Origin: Collybiopsis luxurians FD-317 M1
Lineage: Eukaryota > Basidiomycota > Agaricomycetes > Agaricales > Omphalotaceae
NCBI GenBank assembly: GCA_000827265.1
Contig: KN834761.1
Span: 371,258 to 435,257 of the forward strand
DNA length: 64,000 nucleotides
Reading direction: 5' to 3'
Shown here: piece by piece, positions 43,401-52,425 of the stretch
Position numbering within the stretch: the stretch's first letter is position 1
How the letters are laid out: each line of letters opens with the position of its first letter
Notes under the pieces: model-generated
Databases searched by the model: none
Seen by the model: only the letters and a program-made list of their open reading frames with translations
Told to the model about the DNA's origin: nothing
Made by a program: the position numbers and the translations under genes

Positions 43401-44969
43401 AACTGGGCGTTCGTGCGATCTCGCCGAAGCTGCTGTGGTGAGTCGATCAAGAGTCACCACTTCATACATCCTTGCTTTACCGTGACCTTCCATGATTAGC
43501 ACTCCGTCCTTCCGCCGAACAGACATTACACCATTTCCCCAAGTGCCTTTATACCCTCGTCTATCCAGCGCTGATATCGAAATTAGGTTGTGTCCAAACG
43601 TTGGCGTGTACTTGACACCTTCGAGACAGATCGTTCTTTGCCCAGCCTCAATCCGAATATCAAACTCGACTGTGCCTACACCTTCGATTTTGAAACGTCC
43701 CATGTCTCCTGCAATGGCGCTACTTCCATAGGACTGTTCAACTCCTTTGTAGGACACAAAATCTTTCCAATCGGCCCAGCAGTGTTCAGAGGCTCCAGAG
43801 TCAAGAAAGGTACGAGTTTTTGAGTTCGAGTAACAGACGAAGCATTCATTTTTATTTTTGACAGGGAAGACTTCTACAGGTACGTCGTTATCTACACCTT
43901 CTGTTCCTCCCCCTGACTGACTAGCATCACTTCCTAGAAAGGAAGCATTTTGTCTGTGCACGTCATCAGGGATCTGGATGAATGAACGGGGTGGATTAGA
44001 TGTACCCTCCGGGGCATCAGCTTCGAGTACATAGAGTTCTGTGGAGTCAGGGTCAGTTTCAATGGCATTTGCACTGATGTCCTCTTCAGTTTCAATTTTT
44101 GCGGCATTTGTGGTCTGCTTGTTGCCTTTGCTCCTCCACCATTTCGGAGTCTGGCCTTCCTTCCCACCACCAGGTGCCCAGCAGCTTGCTTTGTTGTGGC
44201 CAACCTTGCCACAATTGAAGCATCTGCGATCATTCCGATTGTTGGAGGATGGGCTGTCATTTCGAGAAAGTGAGGCATAGACGGTAGGGTTTTTTGCAAT
44301 TAGCGCCTTGACTTTCTTCATGTTGCGTTCTTCTTCATCTAATTCCTCCTTTTTCTCTAGGTAAAGGCTATGCAAGAATGTAAAGGCAGATTCGCTATCT
44401 GTCCCTGGCACATTGCATACGTCCGGTTTCCATTCCTTCGGAAGCGAAGCGATAACGATGAGTCGAAACTGTTCATCAGTACATGTGCCGCCAGCGTTGT
44501 GGAGTCTTTTGAGCAAATTACGCATCTTGCGTTCATGCTCCTCCATTGTCGAATCAGTGTCATAAGCACATTTCCGAAGAGCAGAGTCAGCGAGGTGAAT
44601 TTTTTGTTCATTGCGCTTTTCGAATTTGCTGACTAGAGTGGACCAGATCACGCTCGACCTTTTTGTTTCGTCTACTCCGACACCGATGGGATCGATGATG
44701 TTTGTGATGATGATGCTGGTTACAATAGCGTCGCGAGAGGACCACTCCTCAGGAAGAGGTGTGTTGCTGAAGATACTTGTAGGGGTTTGGGTACTAATGA
44801 GCGACATTGGCTGTGGTGCATTAATTGTTCCTTCTAGGTATCCCTTCAGGCCACGAGACTGTACTGCAAGTAACACCTCTCGCTTGTACTCCCTCCAGTT
44901 GTCCTCCCCGACAAGTTGTTTTGCTTCGGGGAATCTCGGTGCGGTTACCAAGCTTGACGACGCAGACAT
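40485..44969 (-). pseudogene. copia Gag-Pol frame with three in-frame TGA codons
   Basis: From the ATG at 44969 the same frame runs to 40485 (about 1494 codons) with no frameshift. Domains: Gag (1-240), CCHC zinc knuckle C250-x2-C-x4-H-x4-C263, protease LDSGAS (about 389-394), the GAG-pre-integrase segment, an integrase core (HLDLWGP, RIDGGGEF, NGMAERRN), reverse transcriptase (FKAAFLNSPI, YGLRQ, YGDD), and RNase H (STEAEYVAL). TGA stops at 43380-43382, 42876-42878 and 41433-41435 each replace a residue where Arg is expected or plausible. The RT motif is YGDD where copia elements usually have YVDD. The terminal stop falls inside the nested foldback element. Confidence 0.9.
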
Positions 44970-45030
44970 TTTGTTCGATTAGGATAGAGCGGATTTTTCT
45001 CGGGGTGTTCACTGGGGATTTTTCAGAGAC

Positions 45031-45047
45031 GAGCGAGTCTCATAATC
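45031..45047 (-). promoter_or_regulatory. copia primer binding site, probably for a tRNA-Met half molecule
   Basis: Directly inside the 5' LTR, the plus strand reads GAGCGAGTCTCATAATC. This resembles the anticodon arm of an elongator tRNA-Met (CAT anticodon in AGTCTCATAATC), not the TGG-3' acceptor end. The element's own strand would therefore pair with a cut tRNA, as described for Drosophila copia with tRNA-iMet. Match judged from memory of tRNA-Met sequences. Confidence 0.5.
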
Positions 45048-45377
45048 TGTAGAACTAAGTAAATTATCTCAGTCGTAAAGGGGAACAACTGATTTATACC
45101 TGTAGAACTAAGTAAATTATCTACAGAAGAATAAGTAAACTGAGAAACATATAAGTATGAGATCACACACCTCAGTCGTAAAGGGGAACAACTGAGGTGT
45201 GTCGGTCGCCTACGGTACGGTTATAAGTAATCGAGGTAATAGTAATTAGCCCGTAGGCTGTGCATCGTACAGAGGAAAAGAGATAAAGAGAGAGGAAAAG
45301 ATTACCCATTGGAGTCAGCCGACGGGCTATATAGAAGGAAATGTCAAAGCACATACTACGGACCACCTTTCTCAACA
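45048..45377 (-). repeat. copia 5' LTR
   Basis: 330 bp. It contains the promoter for the element. Internal short repeats (TGTAGAACTAAGTAAATTATC twice, CAGTCGTAAAGGGGAACAAC twice) occur in both LTRs. Confidence 0.95.
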
Positions 45378-45756
45378 CGTCCACGCGATCTTCAAATGGA
45401 GGAAAGTACGAATGAAGACACGACGGCCTTCTTCATCTAGGAACATGACGGGAACTAGAGTCTGGTTGCGCTCAGGTACTTTTTCAAAGCACGAAGTAGG
45501 TACAAAAGCTTTCACTCTCTTCGTCTGAGTGCGTACGGGGATTATCCTTTTCATCATACTAGTATCAGCAAGGGTATACGTAAATCAATCGAGACGATTG
45601 CTATTTATCATGTCACCAGCATTCTGAGGGTATATCCTACGCTGAAACAAAACACTGAGCGTGTATATCGGCGTGGCACAGTTAAACTGCGTGAGCGCGT
45701 TGACTGAGCAACACCTCACATGACCTTGAAATTCCTTCATCCCAAACACCATCGCC

Positions 45757-47672
45757 ATGCACCGACGGAACATCTACCACGAAACATCTACCACGAAAGG
45801 ATCGACTTCGTTGCGCTTTTGAATGAATTTCTGCCTTTGAAGAAGTAGTGAGTGTACAACGGGCACCCTCGGAGACAGTCAGGCGACTCACTGCACCCTA
45901 GACTCGCGTCTTCAAGAATCAGGTCGCTCAAAGGTGCCCATTTTCCAGGAGAGTGACCTTTAATGACTTACCTAGTCAAAGCAGATGCTTGACGGAAGCT
46001 TCATTTCATCGTGACTTTGGAACGAAAAATCTGCTGCTTCCTGACAGGCTTTGTCCTCCTGTACGTGTTGAAGTGGATTTTTTTCTTGAGCTCTTTGATG
46101 CTAATTTAGGTCCTAAATAGATTTTTAACATCGTTTGGTAGACTCTTTGTTGCTCTCAGGATGTTTCACGCTCAACTACGTTCTTTGGATTCAAGACATT
46201 GTTCATTCTTCCCGTTATCTCGAAGAGGTCAAAAGATCAAATATTTGCGGAATCGATATGTGGGTATAAGACTAGACACCGCCTGCTCTTGCTGGCGGCG
46301 CTACAGTGGTACAGGCGCGTCAGCTATCTATCCGTTATTGAGTTGCACAACCGAGCAAATGGTGGAATTTTATGGCATCTGGTATGTCCAGAGCAAGACA
46401 TTTCTCAAGCGTCTCTAATGTCCTCGAGTAGAGCTAGATTCTGGCTCTTTTAGCCACGCTCAAAGGAATATATGAGCCACTAATATCAATGAGCGAATCC
46501 AACTCGTTCAGCCTACTCCAGCATCCCCAGTCCTCGTTCCTTTTCTCTTGTTGAGGAAGCAACGTGGGTTTCTCCAAACGTTTCTGCAGTGAAACTCGTC
46601 TGATTATTTTCCCCAGCTTCGAATTCACTAGGTGTAATCCTCTGTTCTACAGCAGGGTTGACGACGTAGCCCGATTAAGACGAAGTAGTTTAGTCCTAGC
46701 GCTGTGCGTATACCAAATCTTGTATTTATGTGGGTCTATTACTGATTAGACGATCGTGCTTAGGTTTATACGGGGCAGATGTCGAGATGATCACCCCGGG
46801 TGGCGAATCACCTTTTGCTGGGAAGATGGCCGAAAGAGTTTGAAGACTCGGGAACGATGTAAGTGATGCTATTCTTAGCCCTAAAATTCCCTATGGATGT
46901 CTCATGTGTGTGGCAGATGGTACACCTCGATTCTTGGCAAACTGTTATCTGTAGAGCAAATTGTAGAAGTTTTGAAGGTATGAAGCCCGATCGTGATCCT
47001 TACTTTATATTCTCTTTCTTTCTGACTGTTTTTCTGTATCTATCAGATTGCGAATCACATTGTTACTGAGCTTATTCAAGGTCTGACGCATCGGTGGGCT
47101 ATAGGCTGGTCTTTTCATCATATACGATTACGGGATGTAAGTGCTTGATGTCATACGTGGCGATTTACTAACAAAGTATCTCCCGCATTCAGCATCCGAA
47201 CCTAGCCTTTGCGAGATGCTTACCGGGCTACAGAAATGTCCTACTGCCAGTCTCCTTTACTTCGAAGTCCTCACTTGCTGACGCTTTATCATCCTACTCG
47301 CATCGGAGAGCAACCAACCTGGATCTCGGTGATATAGGGGACACGCCGATAAACGTTGTCGGTGAAGCTGTTCCGGAATTCATTGTGGCCGCTCAGTGCG
47401 ACACCTGGTCGCGAAGTGCACGTCGACGCCAGAGAAACGAGGATCAGATTATGGACCAGACCGGTCCTTCGGCTGCGTCTTCTCTCTCACCCACGCCCTA
47501 CAACGGATGTTGTATGATAATCTCCATTTCCATTAAGGACCCTCAGCCACCGGCTGTGACTTTTGGGAGCCATAAGCAAGACGGATTACTTCTGGATTTT
47601 TGTTGGAGGAAAGGCTCGGATCGGAATTTGTTTAACAGCTTTTGTAGTCATGTCAGTCGAAAGATCTTATAA
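45757..47672 (+). pseudogene. METTL16-like pseudogene, copy 5
   Basis: The start MHRRNIYHE is followed by a 14-bp tandem duplication (unit ACATCTACCACGAA) that shifts the frame within nine codons. One extra base follows [11 protein letters not shown]. The catalytic motif is NPLF. The 5' splice site after the EVEMITPGG exon is changed. The last exon is still open with the conserved PQPPAV and FCWRKGSDRNLF blocks, so it lacks the TAG shared by copies 1-3 and groups with the intact copy. It is followed by a seven-TM gene. Confidence 0.85.
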
Positions 47673-48270
47673 TTAGGTGACCTATAGTGGCGTCCTTACT
47701 TCAGTTGTGCCTTCTTTCTTTGTTTTTTACAACAAACTGAAAGTACATTATGACTCACAAGATGTATAAGATACGTTGTTGAGGGTCTTGAGGCAAATTT
47801 GGAATCAACTACGCACTGTCACATTGGCAGATAAAACCAGTGACAGTCCTTTCAGCGCCCCGCTTGTAACACAGATCGGAGGTGCACCCAAAATAAATCA
47901 ATAGAAGAAAACGAAAATTGGACCAGTATGTCAAGTTTAATCGACGGCGCTGGAAGGGGATTTTTAATTTCACTGCACATCCGTAAGGTTATTACAAATA
48001 TCTAAAGGACTAACTATAATACCGGGGTTATTGATGAGGCACACTGCGGCGCAGTGGACACGTCGAGACCGAAACAACCCGGACTTGGCTTATCCTTGAC
48101 ACAGTATTCCCATGTCAATCACTCCCTTGCATGGCACGACGATATTTTCATCAATCTTCGGTACCATAGGCGCCAGAAAGTTGGTCTTATATTCTGTTAA
48201 TAATTCGCTATCAATGCTCCTGCTCTTTCTTTCCTCTTCTCAGCTCCAGCACCAAACTGTAATCACGGAT

Positions 48271-49460
48271 ATGAATAATGATTACTTCCATGAGCTGGGA
48301 TATAATACGATATCTGCAACTTATGCAGGCATAATTCAGTTTGTTTTTTTTGGTTTGTAATATCTACTGAATGTTATTTTGATACATTCAAGTATGGAAT
48401 TGCTGACTGTAGACTGCATAGGTCTGTATCTGGGAGTTTCAGGATTGGCTCTTCATCTCCTCACGTAAGGATTGAGCCTTTCCCTAAATTCAACTTTCAA
48501 CATCCTTCACGCAGCCGAAGAGGATTGGATAGACGCCCTCGGCAGATTGCCTTCGTTATGCAACTAGCTCTGCTTGCTAATAACCTCGTCAATTTTGTCA
48601 AGGACTGCGGTTTCATAGTGACATATGTCAATGTGATATTTTTTCAACTGGATGTTTCCAGCCTCCCACCAGCTTATACTATTATCAATAGTTGGTATAT
48701 TTCCTTTAATGTGTGTCATGATTACATCCTGCAAGAACCTTCTTGGAACTAATTCATTCTTCCAACTTTCTAATGACTGTGATAGCTTATCCTTGGAGAC
48801 ATGTTAGTTATCTGGAGAGCTTGGGCAGTATGGCATGGAAATAAATATGTCCAAATGTTCTGGATTGTCTTGGCAATTTGCAATACAGGTAAGCAACCAC
48901 CGATTGAGCTTGGTCATCTTGGTTGACTTAATGTTACCCAATCTGTTCAAAAGGAATAATTCTAACTATCTTTTTCCTTTCTATCTTTGAGCCACCTAGT
49001 CAATGCCAGTCAACTTCGGTTGATGGTACCTTTTACTTGATGTTTTCTCTCATATCAAACTTTCTGGCCACTTCAGCGGTTGCATATAAGTTATGGTCAT
49101 TGTAAGTAGTTCAATAAATGTGCATCTTTATCTAATGTTTAAAGTACAACTAATGCACTCTGCGCTAGAACAAATGCATGTGGACAAGAATATCAGCGCA
49201 GACCTCACAGATCCCGAGTACAGAAAGTGCTCTCGTTTGTGGTGGAATCAGGGGTTATATTCTGCATTATTCAAGTATGTTTTGTTCTCACATTCTGAAC
49301 TTGAATGACTTCCGCTAATTTTCAATCTCCTTTTCAGGCTGCATACTATGCAATCTTCACAGCAGCCGACTCATGCGGCATTCAAAGTACCGCTTTCATT
49401 CATTTACTTGAGGCATTTAACACATACATGGCACCTTTGGGTCCCATGATTTTGGTGAGT
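48271..49460 (+). CDS. fungal seven-TM-like membrane protein (multi-exon)
   Basis: Exon 1 (48271 on) MNNDYFHELGYNTIS..., then GLYLGVSGLALHLLT, then RRGLDRRPRQIAFVMQLALLANN with VTYVNVIFFQLDVSSLPPAY. A GDMLVIWRAWAVWHGN exon, LISNFLATSAVAYKLW, KVLSFVVESGVIFCIIQ and AFNTYMAPLGPMIL follow, each joined at plausible GT-AG introns. About seven hydrophobic segments. The WRAW and VESG blocks are typical of Agaricomycete seven-TM proteins of unknown role. It sits 0.6 kb downstream of METTL16 copy 5. The final exon after 49454 is not resolved. Confidence 0.6.
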
Positions 49461-50113
49461 CATGGCTGTCCTACATTTAGTATCATGTACTTTGAAAACT
49501 CAAACGCCTATGGCAGCCATTTTATCCTACTGTAGTTCACATAGTATCTTGTTTGATTGCGGAATCAGAATGATATATCATGTTACTGTTACACTCTGAA
49601 CAAAAATATTTGTACTCTACCGTGCATTTATGTTTAGCCAAAGCCACCTACTCTCCTTTTTGGGAGGACTGCAGAAGCCAGCAGAGACGCTGTAATAGCA
49701 GAGTTACGGTGATTCAAATCAGATACCGAAAGGAGTTGAGCTCGAGTAGGAGTTTAGTCGACTATTGTTTGAGTTTGAACACTCACTCTTGTGGTGACAG
49801 TAATAAAAGTAGCCAGTAAAATCGAGCTCAAGGCCGTCATTAATCTTTTGTGCAAGGTGGAAGCATGGTGACAGTGAGGTACGAGCCAAAATGGGGCGGT
49901 GGAGTACTTAAAATAAAGATGAAGAAGAAAACCTAAACCGGAATGCAAGCTAGGAGTATTTAACTTTGAGAACAGAGAGGGAGAAGAACGGGAACAAAAG
50001 CCAGGGAAAGGTGATCACAAAAGCAATGAGTAGTAAGAAATAGCAGTGAGACTTTAGTATCTTTGTACATGCATCCATCCAAGTTCATGTTTGCGTACCA
50101 AACCACTCTGTCA

Positions 50114-50713
50114 TTATTCGCGATTGAGGAAAGTCAGACTTGGAATTCCAGATAATCCCTTGTTTCGGACACACAAGCAAGTTATCTTCATCCTCCCAAA
50201 TGAGGAAAGGGTCATCTTTACGCAGCGTTTCCAAGCTGCAATCTCAAAATTTACCACCCATGTATACCATTTTGGATATGGTGGACCATTCTTCGGTTTG
50301 GCCACCCGCGAGTTGAATGAGCTTAACCCTGATGCCATCCTCGTTGGTATTCGTGTCGAGGGAGAATACTTTCTTGCCAGGGCAAACGCAATCACCTTGG
50401 GTGAGAACACGAACTTCAGGGAGGGGGGTTTGGCAAAATAAGCAGGAGGTAGCGCGGCCCTCCTTACCGCCGCGATCGCCTCCTGTATTTTCTTTTTCTC
50501 CTCATCGATCTTCGCCTTAATCTCCGCCTTGGCCTTGGCCTTCTTCGCCTTGCCCCACATCGATTTGACCTCGTTGTTGATCCTCTTTTCCAGTTTGTTA
50601 TCTCTACCCTCAAGTTCCTCGGCAGCCTCTGTCATCTTGTTGACTGCTTCGCACACTCTCTCCGATACGTCGTCATCCGTCACCTTCATCACCTTGTCCG
50701 CCACACATCTCAA
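50114..50713 (-). CDS. coiled-coil protein of unknown function (199 aa)
   Basis: An uninterrupted frame from 50713. Residues 1-95 are a charged helix (AEELEGRDNKLEKRINNE, KAKKAKAKAEIKAKIDEE) ending in the AIAAVRRAALPPA block shared with the gene at 38233. From about 100 on it is mixed and basic and ends FLNRE. No domain recognised. It starts right where the apyrase coding sequence ends, so it could be a separate gene or a remnant joined by the rearrangement. Codon use is unlike chance, but the antisense frame is also open in places. Confidence 0.4.
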   Translation of the reverse strand: MRCVADKVMKVTDDDVSERVCEAVNKMTEAAEELEGRDNKLEKRINNEVKSMWGKAKKAKAKAEIKAKIDEEKKKIQEAIAAVRRAALPPAYFAKPPSLKFVFSPKVIAFALARKYSPSTRIPTRMASGLSSFNSRVAKPKNGPPYPKWYTWVVNFEIAAWKRCVKMTLSSFGRMKITCLCVRNKGLSGIPSLTFLNRE

Positions 50714-50729
50714 GCTACGAGAGATGTGG

Positions 50730-52425
50730 CGGCAGCAGAATTTGCCAGCTCCCGCAACCTCATCGCACGATCACTTTCTTCGGAGGCATCCAGGCGCATC
50801 CTAAGGGAGACTTCCATTGAGATGCAATCCCACAATATCTCTTCCCAGTAGACGGGATCACCTGAACGCATTGGAGAGTTAACTTTGACTGAACTGCCTT
50901 GTCACCTGTAACAAACTGGACCATCTTTCCCAAAGTCCAGGTTAGACCCTTGCCGTTGGGGCCGTTATACGGCCGAAACGAGAGTTCGTCCTCGGTTCTG
51001 ACTTCTTGATCAGGAAATTGGAACCCGAACCCTTCCCCCAAAATATATTTTACTCACTCGGCCGAGAACCACGCCTTACCCATGACCTCTTCGTCCCTGT
51101 GCCTCAACCTCAGCTGCAGCAAAGGCCAACTGAGCATAGTGGTCCGGTGTACCTCTGCTTCATATTCCTCGAATCTAAACACTGATTTTTTGTGCTGGCC
51201 ATTGAGATCCAAATACCCCGCGAGTGGAATGCCAAAAATTAGCACTACCTACGAAGCGACTAGCCTTCAAAGCTTTCACAAGATTCCCATCGAGTAGACG
51301 TGAACCTCCAGGATTACGAGGTGGTGCCAACCGATCTAGGATTCGAGCGACTTCCATTTCAAATTGGACTGCATCGAATTCCCCGTGCCTATAAATTTGT
51401 TTCCATTGTATTTCCATTTTCGACCTCGGGGACTGTTCGGATCAGGATACATGCCATTTTCCTGCAAGATATGATCAGAGAAAGACTAGGTGAACAGTGA
51501 GAAGAGGCAGCTTGTACTTACATCCATCCGGCTATGCCGAGGCAAATCCTTTTGATACTCTTCCCATGCCTTGTTTGAACCAAGGTCGTACGTCTTCAAA
51601 AATAAATCAAAATGTTTATCCCCCAATGTGACTCTTGTGATATCTCCTTCTCCCAACTGTGCTGGCGTCAGCTCTTTTGGAAATGGGCGGAATGCAATCT
51701 GCACACTAGCTCCCCCATCTCTAGGTAACCAAGCGAACAGGGGGATTCCTGTCCAAGTGCTGTAAAAGTGCGCAAGGAAAAGTTGGCCGCGATCCAACTA
51801 TAGGCAGCCTCTTCTTTGCCACTGATCGTTGTGTATGGCTCCTCACTCGTTTCGAATACGCATTTGTTTCGTAGATATAGGTTAATCTCCCGCTCGAGGG
51901 ATAACGGCGTCTCCTTGGCCTGACAACAGAGATTTCTCATACCAGCGGTGCCAAGCATGATAAGACGAATCTTTTGCCGTTTGTTGTCTTCCACATCTAG
52001 GTGAACTTTGAATTGTACTTTAGCGTCCTCAATTATTTGCTCCAAATATTCTTCTACCGCTTTCAGAGTTGGTCGCATCGTAACGATGTAATCCCCTCTT
52101 AACATGAAGAAAACGTTACATATAAATAGGATGAATATGGATACATGGTAAACGAATTACTGACTTTCAGTTAACTTTTTTCCTGCGAACGCAGGAATTG
52201 TCCTGGGAGGCTCGAGACCTGTTGGATCCCAGTATCGGTAGCTGTAGGCATACAATCGTATTCCACTAAATCCAGCATCCAGTACGACAGCATCTGTAGG
52301 CACACCATAGAATTACTGGCGACGGAAGCTGTTGGTAGTGGCATACACTGAATCGATTGCTTGATATCAATCGATTGGGAGTTACTCCCCCGTGAGTTCT
52401 GGGTGTTAGATTGCGGACTTTTCAT
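50730..52425 (-). pseudogene. apyrase (GDA1/CD39 nucleoside phosphatase), frameshifted
   Basis: Exon 1 from 52425 joins over a 53-nt intron to YAVVLDAGFSGIRLYAYSY (apyrase conserved region 1). Region 2 is LIMLGTAGMRNL, region 3 GKEEAAYSWIAANF, region 4 LEMG-GASVQIAF. A later part has RPYNGPNGKGLTWTLGK, and the end is GCAWMPPKKVI. Such enzymes hydrolyse nucleoside di/triphosphates, in fungi usually in the Golgi lumen. The frame shifts at a G5 run within region 4, again at a G4 run (GTG-EFDAV), and at an A6 run. It is either a young pseudogene or has homopolymer sequencing errors. Confidence 0.75.

Larger units (their letters stand above)
39482..45377 (-). mobile_element. full-length Ty1/copia LTR retrotransposon
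   Basis: Two 330-bp LTRs (39482-39811 and 45048-45377) begin TGTTGAGAAAGG and end TTCTACA in element orientation. They enclose a 4.5-kb coding frame in copia order Gag-PR-IN-RT-RH. The polypurine tract ACCAGGGGGAG abuts the 3' LTR. The flanks GTCC / GTCC suggest a 4-5-bp target duplication (TGTCC vs CGTCC). The LTRs differ at three sites only, so insertion is recent. A foldback element is nested at 39835-40494. Confidence 0.93.

Noticed and set aside
42976..43485. Plus-strand frames inside the copia element
   Set aside because: Antisense shadows of the integrase and protease coding strand.
40485..44969. UGA read as an amino acid in the copia polyprotein
   Set aside because: Host genes in the window use TGA/TAG/TAA as ordinary stops (for example TGA ends the secreted-protein neighbour set and the 55205 gene), and the CpG pattern in the LTRs gives a simpler explanation.
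50091..50441. Plus-strand 116-codon frame (FILPNEERVIFTQRF...)
   Set aside because: Overlaps the longer minus-strand coiled-coil frame, which shares a conserved block with 38233-39313. The plus frame has no such support, though I could not fully exclude it.
50705..50735. CACATCTC...GAGATGTG as a bacterial-type terminator
   Set aside because: The context is eukaryotic with introns. The short palindrome recurs only because the apyrase 3' end is duplicated.
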